A stretch of DNA of 64,000 bases from Brachionus manjavacas (Eukaryota; Rotifera; Eurotatoria; Ploima; Brachionidae). Numbering within the stretch: position 1 is the stretch's first letter; each line of letters opens with the position of its first letter. Under the pieces are notes generated by a model. It saw only the letters and a list, made by a program, of their open reading frames with translations, searched no databases and was not told the origin of the DNA. A program made the position numbers and the translations under genes. The stretch is from the NCBI GenBank assembly GCA_019054805.1, contig JAHQIY010000050.1:62001-126000 (forward strand), given 5' to 3'. Shown piece by piece: positions 30,051 through 41,500 of the stretch.

Positions 30051-30405
30051 GGGGCTATGAAGTTCATTTCAATTTGATCGTTTCAATTCAGAAAAATTTG
30101 AATAACTTTTTTAGTTTAAGGAAAAATTTAGTCCTGTAAAATGCTTAATTTTTAAGCAACTTTGCTTAATCCGAAAATAAATGTCGCAAAAACTCTGCAA
30201 AGTAAGTGCACAAATAATTTGAATACTTTTTAATGGCGTACAAAATGCACAAAATTGCATGGTATTTTGCAGTCTTATTTTACTGAATTAAGCAAATTTG
30301 CTTATTATTTAGCATTCTATAGAACTAAATTATCTCTTTTAGTAAAAAAGTTATTCAAAGTTTTCTGAATTGAAATGATCGAATTGAAATCAACTTCACA
30401 ACCCC
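30051..30405. mobile_element. 355-bp MITE, copy 2, with 9-bp target duplication
   Basis: This is the same element as 5111-5460: left arm gaagttcatttcaatttgat, right arm inverted, and a middle with cagtcttattt-like and tctgcaaa-like words. It is more diverged inside. Flanks are gtgttgttt (30042-30050) and gtgttgtta (30406-30414), 8 of 9 matching, so the target duplication has decayed by one base. Confidence 0.82.
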
Positions 30406-30479
30406 GTGTTGTTAAATATTTAATTAAATTTGATTAAAAATTTCTTCATTTTGGATATTTAAAAAAGGGATTTAGATAA

Positions 30480-30812
30480 TTTTCCCGTTACTCGGGAAGG
30501 GAATTCTCAGTAGCCGCCCCCACAGAAGCAATCTTGTTCAATGAGGCAGCGGCGTCAATCATTCCGGGACTCATGTCCGATTACCCGTCGGTGTTAAAGC
30601 TACACATCGACAACAAAGCAGTAATCGGACTCTGGAAGAGAGTCAGGGCAAAATGGTTCAAGATTTACAGCACTGGGGCTGAAAACATGCATCGTTTCCT
30701 GTCACTGGTCATCATGGTAAACTGGATGAGGACAACTTTTGACGTTCGCGTTTCGTACGTGCCATCTGCCGACAATCCAGCAGACGCGCCTAGCCGGCGC
30801 ATATCACAATAA
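30480..30812 (+). pseudogene. Retroelement RNase H C-terminal fragment (DIRS/Gypsy-like)
   Basis: The open frame starts right after a TAA at 30477-30479 and has no ATG. It reads SRYSGREFSVAAPTEAILF, then NEAAASIIPGL (catalytic Glu), LKLHIDNKAVIGLW (catalytic Asp) and YVPSADNPADAPSRR (last Asp region), then TAA at 30812. These are the usual RNase H words of DIRS and Gypsy-type retroelements. Reverse transcriptase is absent. The segment is markedly GC-richer than its surroundings and sharply bounded, which points to recent insertion. Confidence 0.8.
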
Positions 30813-31085
30813 ATTAGCTTACGCCATGGCACCACTGCGAACGCATATAAATATAAGCTGTCCAGCGGTATATCGGCAGCTTTCGAACTTTATTTTTAAT
30901 TTCTAATAAAAACGACTGACTCGTGGTCAGTTCGAAAGCTGCTGGTAATACGTCAGGCAGCTTGTATCAATAGGCGATCGTTGTAGTGCCAAGGCGTAGG
31001 CTCCATTTATGGTGGTATGCGCCGGCTAGGCGCGTCTGCCGGATTGTCGGCAGATGGCACATACGATACGCGGACGTCGAAATTA
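30734..31085. repeat. ~350-bp fold-back (inverted repeat) at the end of the RNase H fragment
   Basis: The last coding ~70 bp (30734-30805) reappears inverted at about 31010-31085 (gcgccggctaggcgcgtctg, then cagatggcac). Inner pairs follow: acgccatggcaccactg with tagtgccaaggcgt, and gcagctttcgaact with agttcgaaagctgc. The centre is near 30905. On the minus strand the right arm again encodes VPSADNPADAPSRRI, so two RNase H C-termini face each other tail to tail. No second element body follows the right arm. Confidence 0.8.
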
Positions 31086-31260
31086 AAAAATTTTATTATG
31101 AGTTAATTATTGGACAAAAATTCAATATGGCATTTATCTGATACAATAATTAATCAAAGATTTTAATTTTAAAAAATATCAAATCCAATTTAGAAATTTG
31201 TTGAATATAATTTTATTTCGTATATATGTTTGAATAAAAATTTAATAAAATAAATACTTC
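31086..31260. other. AT-rich sequence
   Basis: Non-coding AT-rich spacer between the fold-back and a diverged duplication. Nothing recognised. Confidence 0.4.
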
Positions 31261-31810
31261 ATATGATTTTATCCTTTGGGCTGATTCTGAAGCAACTTAA
31301 AAAAGATCCTAAGAAATTTTATCTTGTATTTGTTGCATATTTGATTTTAATTTTGATAATTATATCAAAATTGAAAAATATATAAGATTTCTAATTTAAA
31401 TTTTAAAATGTTTTTTTAAAAAATTTTATATGAGTTTATTTTGAGATGGATAGTCATTACGACTTTTTTTTTTTTAAAAATAAATAAAATTTTTTAATTT
31501 TTTAAAATTTAAAAATTTATTTTAGAAATTTATTGAATAAAATTTAATTGAGTGTTTATTTTTGATAAAAAATTAAAAATATAGAAAACGAATGAACTAT
31601 TTTCTTTGGACTGATTATGAAGCATCTTAAAAAATATTTTCAGATAATTTTATCTTATATTTGCTGCATATTTGATTTTAAATTTGATTTTTCTATCAAT
31701 CTTGAAAAATATATTATTGATTTAAATTTCAAATTTACGATCTCTAATTAAAATTTTAAATTTTTTTAAGAGTTTATTTTAAAACTTAACATGTGCCTAA
31801 TAATCGTTTT
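31261..31810 (+). repeat. Diverged tandem duplication, ~329-bp offset
   Basis: ctgattctgaagcaacttaa at 31281 recurs as ctgattatgaagcatcttaa at about 31610, followed in both by a 'tttatctt.tatttg.tgcatatttgattttaa' stretch. It is an old, AT-rich, non-coding duplication. Confidence 0.6.
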
Positions 31811-32094
31811 TATTTATTTCCATTTTTTTTAATTTTTGATTTTTGATTTTTGATTTAAAAAAAAATCTTTAAGATAAAATTGCTGTCGAAAATGCAGAAA
31901 AAAAGAAACTTTGAAAATTTAGATTATTTGATCGAAGTAAAATCAAATTACATGAAAAATAACAATTTATGTGATTTTTTTGTTCATATGGCAAGAACAG
32001 TCATTTTTATGAGATAATTCGAAATTATTTTTCCTCACTTAATACTGAGAAAGCTTCTTTTAATTTATATGTTAAATGGAACAGAAATGATAAC

Positions 32095-34166
32095 ATGTTT
32101 CGAACAAAAGTTTTGGAGAAATTAAAATTTATTTCAAACTGTTCTTTAATCAATTTTGATTCACTTAAAACTACACGAATTATTTTTGACCAAAATGAAT
32201 GGAATTCAATATTGAATTTTACCTCAAAAAATTCAAGACCATTTATTTTAGCAGGGTCAAATCAAATATTTTCAAAAAAATTTTTAATTTGTGGAATTAA
32301 AATATTTTAAAATTGAAATTTAATCGATTTGGAACTTCAAAAAAAGATTTACCTGGTCATAATTACTGGCAAGGAATATTTAAATGCATTCTTTGTAAGC
32401 AAGAAGTCATTTATCGAAAAAAAAACAAATTTTTCCGGTTTCATTACAATGATAATTGAATTAGAAAAAACTTGTGCAGGCTTAAACGGTAAACTTAGAA
32501 TAGATGGAGAGAACCGTAATTTAATTAAGCAAGAGGTTTATAGCAAAGGAACCATGGGTTTTAAAAATGATGCTTTATTAGAAAGTAAATTGGATTAACT
32601 TTAAAACTAAATCATTAAAATTTAAAATTTTAGAAGATCAATTAAAAATAAACATTAAAGATACAAGTTTGAGGAAAATGACAAGCGAGTTTGCACATCG
32701 ATTTCGTATGGACAAAGAATTTAGAGTCGATTGTGATAAAGCTAAATTATTTTTTGAATTTGAGTGTCCTGGTAACAATAAAAAATCAATTCATGGCTTT
32801 GTTCATGAAATTCATTCAAATCCTTTTGGTGCTATTCTTTTGTCCGAATTTCAAGTATATTTTAAAGATGAAATTTTAATTAAAGAAATAAAAATTCGAT
32901 TTTTAAGATAAAAATATGGGCTATTATCATTGAAAAAAATCCTATTTGTTATTTTGATGCAACTGGAGGAATTTTTAAAAAAATGTTCCATCAACAAGAA
33001 ACTTTAATCTATTCAATTGCAATTCATGATACCTTAAATAACAAATGCCTTTCAATAGCAGACTTTTTTACAAATTCGAATAATAATGTTTCAATTTATA
33101 CCTATCTTTATGTAATACTTGAAAAACTTAAATGTTATAAGTTTTTCAAACCACCGAAAGCTATTGTAAGTGATTTTTTATGGGCAAATATCACTGCACT
33201 GATGAAAGCAGTAAATAATTTAGATATAATTGACTATCTTAGTCTTGTTTTTCATGTTTTTGTCGATAAACAGCTATTCGCTCTGAGTGGAATCAAGTCC
33301 ATAATTTATCTTTGTTCTACTCACTTTCTGAAGAAAATACAAGACGATGCCAGAAATGCCTTAAAAATAATGAATTGGGAAAAAGCAAAAAAAATTTACA
33401 ATTTGTTTATCGGTGCATTCTGTCTGTTACAAAATTCGATTTGTTTAAACGTTTTCAATACTATTCTTAAATGCATGAAGATAGTTTTTACTAGCAAATA
33501 CAGAAATGAAAGATTTCAAGTGAATTATATTACTTTAAAAACGTTTGTTTTGAATAATTCGGTGGAAATAGTTGATCACTCATGTAACAATTGTCGGAAA
33601 ACTAAAATTATTGAAGATGATGATCAAAAAAAGTTTGTTTTTATAGAAAACAAGGAAGTTTCATTCGTTAAAGATTCTCCGTTCTCCAAATATTTTTTAA
33701 TGTTTTATTAGAATTTGATGAAGAGATTGAGACACCTACAAAAAACAGCTATTATGTGCCCAAACTATTTGAAATACTGTCTAATAAATTACTTTTAATG
33801 CCTTTTTGGTGTGGAATTTTGCTCAGTTACTTCAATATTAATGAAACCACAAACAATTATGTCGAAAAATGGTTTCAAGATATAAAAATTAATCTGTTTA
33901 GAAAACATAAGAGAGTAAGCAAGTTTCAAAGAATTTGTCAAAATGAATTCATTACTCCTCATTATTTTTATCTAAAGTCTGAATATAAACGTCTATATGA
34001 AGATCATTTTAATATAAATTTTGTCGATTTTGAGTCGAAAAAAGAGAATTATCAAACAGAACGATTTTCATACGAAAAGTGGAGTCTTCCAAAGCTATCA
34101 AGAAAAGGAAATGATATTTCACAAAATTATTATGAAAGCTTCGACAAAAAACAACTTGGGAGCTAG
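32095..34166 (+). pseudogene. Decayed DDE-type transposase
   Basis: Open pieces in three frames read as one broken protein. A Cys/His segment (YWQGIFKCILCKQEV...FFRFHYN, 32360-32450) looks like an N-terminal zinc finger. Later CYFDATGGIFKK offers a first Asp, KAIVSDFLWANITAL a second, and INETTNNYVEKWFQDIK a candidate Glu. HSCNNCRKTK adds a Cys cluster between them. The layout resembles Mutator-like or related DDE transposases. The 242-codon frame (32983-33711) is the longest intact part. Frame changes lie near 32450, 32910 and 33715. Family is not certain. Confidence 0.6.
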
Positions 34167-34430
34167 TAAAAAAAAATTAAGTTAGTTGATATTGGCCTCT
34201 ACGAAGATATGGAATTGGACAGTGAATCGGAGACAGGTAACTTAAGATATAAAGCATTTTATTATTGACCTTAATATTTTATCTTTTTAAGAAATGGTAG
34301 CAAATGTACAAGGAAATCAAAATGAAATAAAAGTTAGTGATGATGAATATATGGACACAAATGAATTAATTTCTTTCAATAACATTTATGATTCGGGAAC
34401 TAACACGGAAAATTTTTTTAAATTGACAAT
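34167..34430 (+). other. Spacer with exon-like acidic fragment
   Basis: Between transposase and protease lies an acidic fragment (MELDSESET, then after a short intron-like gap MVANVQGNQNEIKVSDDEYMD). It may be a linker exon of the same element. Confidence 0.35.
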
Positions 34431-35238
34431 ATTTTGATAAGAAAAAAAGATGCAAAAAGATTACTCATCAATGAATGGTTATCTGGAGATGTAGGAATTA
34501 ATAATTATATTTCTAAAAAACAATTTTAAACCAAAATTCTTAACAAAGGTCTTAGAAGCGTATGCACGTTGTCAACTAAAAAAGTCTAAAGAAAATATTT
34601 TACTGTTAAATACCATTCAACCGAAATTTTCAACACTGGTTTTTTAAAAGTTAATATGGATTACAAAGTAATTTTTTCAGATTAGTTAGAAAAACTAACT
34701 TAAGGAATATTTTGAAAATATAAAGTTTGAGAAATTCAAAAATATTTTCGGTTTTATTAATGAAAATATGAATCATTGGACTTGTTTTTTAGTGGATAAT
34801 GACAATTGTGTGATATATTATCTCGATCCTTTAGGTGAAAAAGATGGGAATAAAATCCAATTGTTTAATAATTGGTCAAATTATATGAAATCAATTTTGT
34901 TTGTTGCTAAAAAGAAATGGAAAATGCGACTGATAAACCACATAATACAAAACGATTCAACAAATTGTGGTGTTTACGTTTGTTTTTTTCTAAAACAATT
35001 ATTAACAGGGAAAAAATTAGAATTTAAGAATTCAATTGATGACCTATGCAAATTTAGAATAGAAATGAATTGTAATTTTAAAGTAAATTCATTAAAAAAT
35101 TATTGTTCTTTCTGTGGTGAAACATTGAAAGTAAAAGATGCAACACTCAAAACGAATTGTTGCCATAGATATCATACTGACTGTTCTTTAGTGAAATTGA
35201 AATCAAAAGAGAATTTTGTTTGTCCTTTATGTAACTAG
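34431..35238 (+). pseudogene. Ulp1-type cysteine protease (C48) fused to a RING finger
   Basis: The N-terminal part, LLINEWLSGDVGINNYISKKQ (34450-34520), matches the 'WLND..I..Y' start of Ulp1 proteases and is followed by frameshifts. The intact part (34768-35238, 156 codons) has NHWTCFLVDNDNCVIYYLDP (His and Asp), then IIQNDSTNCGVYVCFFLKQL with the Gln and the nucleophile Cys (codon 34966-34968). After a ~35-residue linker comes a C-terminal RING-type finger: CSFC, then CCHRYHTDC, then CPLC. Ulp1 proteases cleave SUMO or similar modifiers. The fusion to RING is unusual. It directly follows the transposase, so it is most likely part of the same element. Confidence 0.78.
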
Positions 35239-35471
35239 TTAAAATTAGATTCTTTATTTTAAAAAATTTAAATAAACTAAATAAAAATTTCTTTTTTTAT
35301 CAATGAAAAGAAAACAAAAATGACATTTTGTTTATAATTAATATGTTTATATTTTTTTAATATCCACCAGAATTAACTTTGCTCAATTATTGAAGATTAG
35401 TTTAACAAATTTCATAATTTTTAGATTTAAAAATCAAACCTATATTAAATCACTTTAAAGCATTTGATAAA
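35239..35471. other. AT-rich spacer
   Basis: Non-coding sequence between the protease and the coiled-coil gene. Confidence 0.4.
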
Positions 35472-35890
35472 ATGTCAGAAGAATTATCACGAAAACATGA
35501 AATAAGTGAAATCTATAAGATTCCTAAAATCAAAGTTATTTATAGTTCAATGCTCCCTTAAAGCATTCAACATAACAAAATTGTTCAAAGAGATGATTTT
35601 TCTAAAAACTTGATTAAAGTGAAAAAAAGTCCAGTTAAAAAATCACATTTTAACGAAGAAATCGTTAATGATTTATCCGAAAATGATAATTCTAAGGAAG
35701 AAAAAGCCAATTTTTCTCAAAAGCTTGTTGATTCGATTTTGGTAATTTAAGTACTTACAACGATATAATTTTTAAAAGGTCTATTTTCAGGATATTTCAT
35801 TGGATATCAAAAACACAGTTAAAGAAACTATCTAAGATACCATCTGTAATGTGGGCAAAAAAGAACGAAGTAAATCCTTAAAAATAATCA

Positions 35891-36125
35891 CACTTGTTTT
35901 TAAGTCACAAGTCTTAAGTCAAATCAAGTCAATGACTTAAAATTTTTTTAATAAATTCATATTTAATACCAATAAAGTAGTTGCTTCCGAATTCCTGGCT
36001 TTTAATCTTTCACTTTGTCGTCTGTTATGTTCTGTAAGCAGATTAGAAAAAAATTCTTTCAACTGGTCAAAATGAAGCAGATATTGATAAAAATTTTTGT
36101 GCAAGTCATAACTTTGACTTAATTT
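35891..36125. repeat. Dispersed repeat family R1, copy 2, inside the coiled-coil gene
   Basis: About 80% match by eye with 3025-3300: acttgtttttaagtc, aagtagttgcttnc, aattcctggc, attgataaaaatttttgtgc. It sits between two coiled-coil exons and would lengthen that intron. Confidence 0.65.
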
Positions 36126-36664
36126 CTTAATCTGTAATGAAATTAAAAAATATCCAATTGTTTATATAATTTTTAAAATAGTTTGAAGAAATTAAACGTC
36201 AGACTGAAATCGATTTAAAGAATGCATTGTACATGAACGAAAAATTAAAAATAGATCAAAAAGAAAAGTTCATTGAAAGAGAGAAATTATTGACACAAAA
36301 ATTTTCTAGAGAGAAAGAAAAATTGGAGAATGAAATTGTTTCAAAAACCAACCAATTGATTGAGTACTAAATAAAAAAAAATACAAATAACAAAAAAATT
36401 TAATTTTTTATCTAAAATTTATTAGGAAATATCAGGAAATCAGTGATTTAAAGGCAACAAATGATGAAATCTGGTAATAATTAGAAAAAATTTAAAATTT
36501 GTTTTTTAAATAAAAGTCTATAATTAGTGAAAAAAATCAAAATCATGAAAATAAAAAAATTGAAAAACTGATTATTCGAAAAAAAAGATCAAAACGAATT
36601 GGTAAAGAGAATTCAGGATTAAGATTAAGGAAAATTCGAAATCGTGAAGACGACAAGTACGTAT

Positions 36665-37545
36665 TTTTATTTTAAATTGCAAATTATTATAAAATAAACC
36701 TTAATTTTTTATTTTTGCAAGAGAAACCCTAGTTAGATCTGAGTCAGATTTAATAAGTCAACTTGAAGAAAGCAAATCTGATTGTCTGCAGAATATAATT
36801 TACTGCATCAGAGAATCCTGCAGCTAGAAAATGAAAAAAAAAAACAATAAAAAAAGAATTGAAAACTTCGAACAAGTTTGAAGAAAAAGTAAGACACTTA
36901 AATTTAAAAATCAAAGAACTTGAATCAGACAAGTAAAGTTTAATGTTTGTTGTAAAAAGTTATAAAATCAAAAAAAATTTTAGGATGAAATTAATGAATT
37001 TTAATAAAAATTTAAAAATAAAAATTCAAGATCAAAAAGTTGAAAAAGAGCTACTCGAAAGTCAAATAGAAAAATTGAAAAAAAATATCGAAGAAATTAA
37101 TACATCGAGAACAGATCTTAAATCACGAATCGAACACTACAAAGAATTGATTGACAGGTTCGGAGAATTAAATAAAGAAATAGAAAATCTGGAAAACGAG
37201 AAGTAATAATTTTATTTTCAATTGCCAATTATTATAAAATAAACCTTAATTTTTTATTTTTGCAAGAGAAACCCTAGTAAGATCTGAGTCAGATTTAATA
37301 AGTCAACTTGAAGAAAGCAAATCTGATTGTCTGCAGAATATAATTTACTGCATCAGAGAATCCTGCAGCTAGAAAATGAAAAAAAAATCATCAAGAAGAA
37401 TTGAAAACTTCGAACAAGTTTGAAGAAAAAGTCAGACACTTAAATTTAAAAATCAAAGAACTTGAATCAGACAAGTAAAGTTTAATGTTTGTTTTAAAAA
37501 GTTATAAAATCAAAAAAAATTTTAGGATGAAATTAATGAATTCTA
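36665..37545 (+). repeat. Direct duplication of an exon-intron block (offset ~545 bp)
   Basis: 36665-37003 and 37208-37545 are nearly identical over ~340 bp. Both contain gaaaccctag..gatctgagt, the coding-like gatttaataagtcaacttga, and the following intron-like gtaaagtttaatgttt...attttag. Differences are a few substitutions and indels (an A-rich tract differs in length). Between the copies lies a single coiled-coil exon (36985-37203). Confidence 0.85.
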
Positions 37546-38495
37546 ATACTTGTCTTAAATCATGTAATGAAAAGCTTAAAGAAGAAATAGATTAACGAGT
37601 TAGAAGCTTGTCAGCTGATTTGGATTTTTCAAGGATTCTTATTCAATATAATAAAAGACTTGAATTAAAAAAATTAGAAAATTTAAAATCGGATCTTAAA
37701 AAAAGGTTTGTTTTGTTTCGATTCTTTTATTATTCAGAAAATCTCTTTAAAATTTTTAATTTAAGAGAAGATAAATGTTTAATTATTGAAAAAGAGTTAA
37801 ATGATTTAATGAAGTCTTTCAATATTCCATTCGACGGATCAATACCGAAAATGATTTTAAGAAATTCGATAAACACTTCATGTCCTTACGGTTTATGTAG
37901 AGGACAGAACAATGTTGATCCTAATAAAAAAAGACACAAAAAGTAAAATTAATATCTTAGTTTTTCTAATATCATATATTTTTGTAAGTGGTTTTATTTT
38001 ATCAATTGTCCCCTCAATCCTATTAACGAAAATCTGAAGCCAAAATATGGTTTTAAAGATAAAGACATTCTTAATGAATTACATAAAAAACTTTAAAAAT
38101 CAATAATTTGAAAATTTTATATTAATATTAGTTTTATATTAGAAATTAGATTTTAGATCCAAAAACAACGATTACAAAACTGTTAATTTTTCTACAGACA
38201 ATCATTCTGAATGTTCAGCGATCGATCAAGTAACTTTTATCTTTCTAATCCAGATTAATTTTAAATACTCATCTAGATTGGACACAATAAAAATATTCCA
38301 AAATATGTCCACAAAGGTGATGAAGATCAAGTTGTTGGAATTTTTAAAAGTCGAGGAAAAGCAAATGGTCGAATGGTGAGACAGGGCCCATATGGAGGAA
38401 TTTACTACGAAATTCCTCACTCATTCAGTAAAAAATACATGTCAGAAAGTCAAAAAACCCATTGTGTCGAATATTTCGAGACAATGGATTTTTAA

Positions 38496-39571
38496 AAACC
38501 ATTTTATATTGTAAATTGTATATAATAGTTTGAGATTCTAAAATGGGATGATTGATTGTTCAAAATCAAGAGAAAATACTTTTGAAGCTCAGAAAGGTGA
38601 AGATTAATGGTTATGAACTCCAATCTCTTTCAAAATTAATTGGATTGTTAGATAAAATCAAATGGGAATGATCAAATATTGATCTGCAAATCTTTTAAGG
38701 AAATAAGTTCCCAATGAGATTATCGGCAAATCTGATTAATTTTAATAAGACAGAGGAACATATCCATAGATTTTCACTAGTATCTGGGCTTCATAATGTA
38801 TTTTTGCTTCGATTTTGCAAATTTCATAACCACTAAAAGGATCTAACAAAAAAAAATAAAATTTTTAATTTTTTTTATAATAATATATTTTAAAAAAATA
38901 AAACTTTCTTTCAATTTTAATTTCTATAAATCAATTTCAATCAATTTCAATCGAATTAATAGTAAAAATAGGCTTTAAATATTTATTTTACTACTACTAA
39001 AAACTGTTCAATTATCTGTTAGATACACAACATCAAAAATACTTGATTAAAACATGCAATAAATTGCAGAGTTTTTTCAGAGCTCGGAATTCATCTGGAA
39101 AAATTTGTTCTATATTGTCCTGTTTACAGAACCATTTTTTCACAATTAGAAAATTATATTAAGTTTGGAACAATTTCAGCCTCAGTCTTAAAAAAAGCAT
39201 TGTGAACAATTTTTTTAGTATAATTTGCAAAAGTAACTTAACAACCGTTCAGATCAAAAATCGATTAAAATTTATTGATGATTTATCTAACAGATATTTT
39301 TCTTTTTGATCTTTTTGAATTTTATATATTTTGTACATCGAATATCTAAAATAAAATGTTTCAATTACAATAATGTTTATATTTTGTACTTTAATTTTTG
39401 TACAAAGTTTTCACATTGCCTGTGCAAAATGATTGGCATATGACTAAAATATCAAGAAATATACGTCAAAAATAAACGTGTAAAATCTAGGCAAAATAAA
39501 TTTTTTAGGGGTTTAAAATTTAAACCATAATAGTTCTTGTTCAATTTTATGAATTAGAGTTGAATGAATGA
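38496..39571. other. AT-rich sequence between the coiled-coil gene and the second Helentron
   Basis: No frame or RNA gene. One aaaatctaggc word at about 39484 resembles the end of the 199-bp element at 16742, but the rest does not match. Confidence 0.45.
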
Positions 39572-39862
39572 TTTTGAGAAAAATAATGTTCGAAATAAAA
39601 ATTTCATCAAGTTATCATTATATAACAGCAGGTGTAACAAACAATTATTCAAAATTGTTAAATTGAGTACGAAAAAAAATTGAACTAATTTTAAATTTTT
39701 TCCTTTTATTTTTATTTATTTTGTTCAAATAAACATTCAAATCAAATAGAAATCCAAAACATTTCAATTAATACGTAATTTTTATTGATATTAAGAAAAA
39801 AACAACAACACAAACAAATATTCACTCGAACAATATTATTAATGTGAAAATTGAACAATTTT

Positions 39863-40679
39863 CTAAAAAGTAACTTCTTTAAATATTGCCGAATGATCGC
39901 TGAACCAAGTCGAGTAAGGCTGCGAGTGAAAACCATTTAGAGTGGCAAAAATTTGATTGTGTTTATTGTAGAAACACCAGTCCAATTGTGATATGTTTTT
40001 GTGTGTTTTGCACTTGTCAAAATACGGTTCCAAATTGAATTGTTGTTTAAAAAAGTTCAAATACTTTTTGTTTGATACTTGATTGAAATCAAAGTTAAAA
40101 TCGCCCATTACAATTAGTGGACAATTAGTGCTTTTTTCGCAAAATTTTGAAATGAATTTTTTTAAATCGGCAAGAAAAATTTCGTTGTCTTACTTGGGAT
40201 GTTTATACAAGTCAAGCAAGTAGAGTTTTTTGACGTTCAAGTCATGTTTACGCCATACAAATTCAAAAATACTCAATTCAACGCATTTATTTTGTTGCAT
40301 ACGAACATGTTCGTATTGTAATGATGCATTGTGAGCCAACAATCTAAAACAAGAGCTCAACTCTTTTCGAACATAACATATTTGACGCATTTAAATCAGT
40401 TGCATACGAATAGTACATACAATCGTATTGATGTTGTACATTTGATTCAAACAATCGAGATGCATGCAAACGATTTGCTCTTGTATTGTGACATTCACTC
40501 AATAGTATAATGTCAGCTTGTTTATAGCCAAAGTCTGCTTTTAAAATTTCTTTTTTCGAATTGAACGATTGAATATTTTGAAATACAATTGTCAAGTCAC
40601 ATGTTCTTTTCTTTTCAAATGTGTAGTCTAGGAAAAAGTAGCAATTTTTCAATTGAGCTTGGCTGCGCAAACGACTCAT
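39863..40679 (-). pseudogene. Endonuclease (EEP) of the second Helentron
   Basis: The same catalytic words as in the first element: FQNIQSFNSKK, IILLSECHN, MGDFNFDFNQ, SQLDWCFYN and WFSDHSAIF, ending TAG at 39863. The frame is broken near 40190 (a stop where YKHPK continues) and near 40370. Better preserved than the first copy, and from a different lineage judging by the sequence differences. Confidence 0.8.
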
Positions 40680-41500
40680 TTCAATGCGAACTGGATCGTT
40701 TTGTTCAATGTTTTCCGATTCTTGTTGGCGTTATTGCTTGGACAATCGTTGTACACGTGCACTCTCAATTGACAAACTGCCATACAAGTACAAACCATTT
40801 AATTTTGTTGCACGACTCAATTCCACATATAACAATGATCGTTTCAACGAATCGCCAATACAAACGGCAACACACTCGTTAGATTGTCCTTAAGATTTGT
40901 GTATTGTCATTGATTCACATTCAACAAGTGCGGGTATTTGATCAATGTTAACAATACGTGAATTAAACATTTTCACTTGATCTTCACTCAAACCAATAAC
41001 ACCTTTGTTACCCAAGGCATTTAGAGCTTTGGCAAACACTGCATCGTCACGTTGTCTCATTATTTCTTTTAGCTCAATAAGTTTAAACATTTGCCATAGC
41101 ATTACACCAGCCAAAATAGAATTGCCATTTTTTTGCCATCGTTTTGACTTTGTTTCAAATATCCAACTATCGTGCACAGGACATATTTGATTCAAATCAC
41201 CTACGACAACCAGTGAAACATTGCCAAACGGTTGATTATTGTTCATTATTTTTTGTAATCGTTTGTTTAATTTTCCAAATAGATTTGCACCAACCATTGA
41301 TATTTCGTCAATGATAATTAGCTTTACATTGCCTATTGAGTGTCGAACACGAGCTAAAAGTTTATCCGACAAACGATCCAATTTATTCGAATGTATTGGC
41401 AAATGATACATTGAATGAAGCGTTGTTCCTTTTATATTGAATGCTGCTTTGCCAGTAAATGCTGTCAACAATGCTGTTTTTGTTAAACATTTATTTTCGA
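40680..41500 (-). pseudogene. Helicase of the second Helentron
   Basis: It begins at TALLTAFTGKAAF, just after the lost motif I. Then come LIIIDEISMVGANLF (motif II), VVVGDLNQICPVHDSWIF, MRQRDDAVFAKALN, MTIHKS-stop-GQS (TAA at 40890-40892) and the ALSRATKLNGLYLYG-like region in another frame. The segment between NIDQIPA and LVECESMTIH is shorter than in the first copy, so a second deletion is likely. Confidence 0.78.

Larger units (their letters stand above)
35472..38495 (+). pseudogene. Multi-exon coiled-coil gene, probably damaged
   Basis: The ATG at 35472 begins MSEELSRKHEISEIYKIP. A run of short exons separated by ~45-90-bp AT-rich introns follows, rich in Glu, Lys, Leu and Gln heptads: IEREKLLTQKFSREKEKLEN at 36270 and QKVEKELLESQIEKLKKNI at 37035. 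The end reads SCPYGLCRGQNNVDPNKKRH (37890-37945). After an exon at 38199-38230 and a 46-bp intron (38231-38276), the last exon (38277-38495) has VRQGPYGGIYYEIPHSFSKK and TAA. A GPxGGIYY motif next to basic residues recalls short adaptor motifs in viral and algal proteins. Stops at 35560, 35835 and in the duplicated exon suggest damage. It may be a host gene or an accessory gene of the neighbouring element. Confidence 0.5.
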
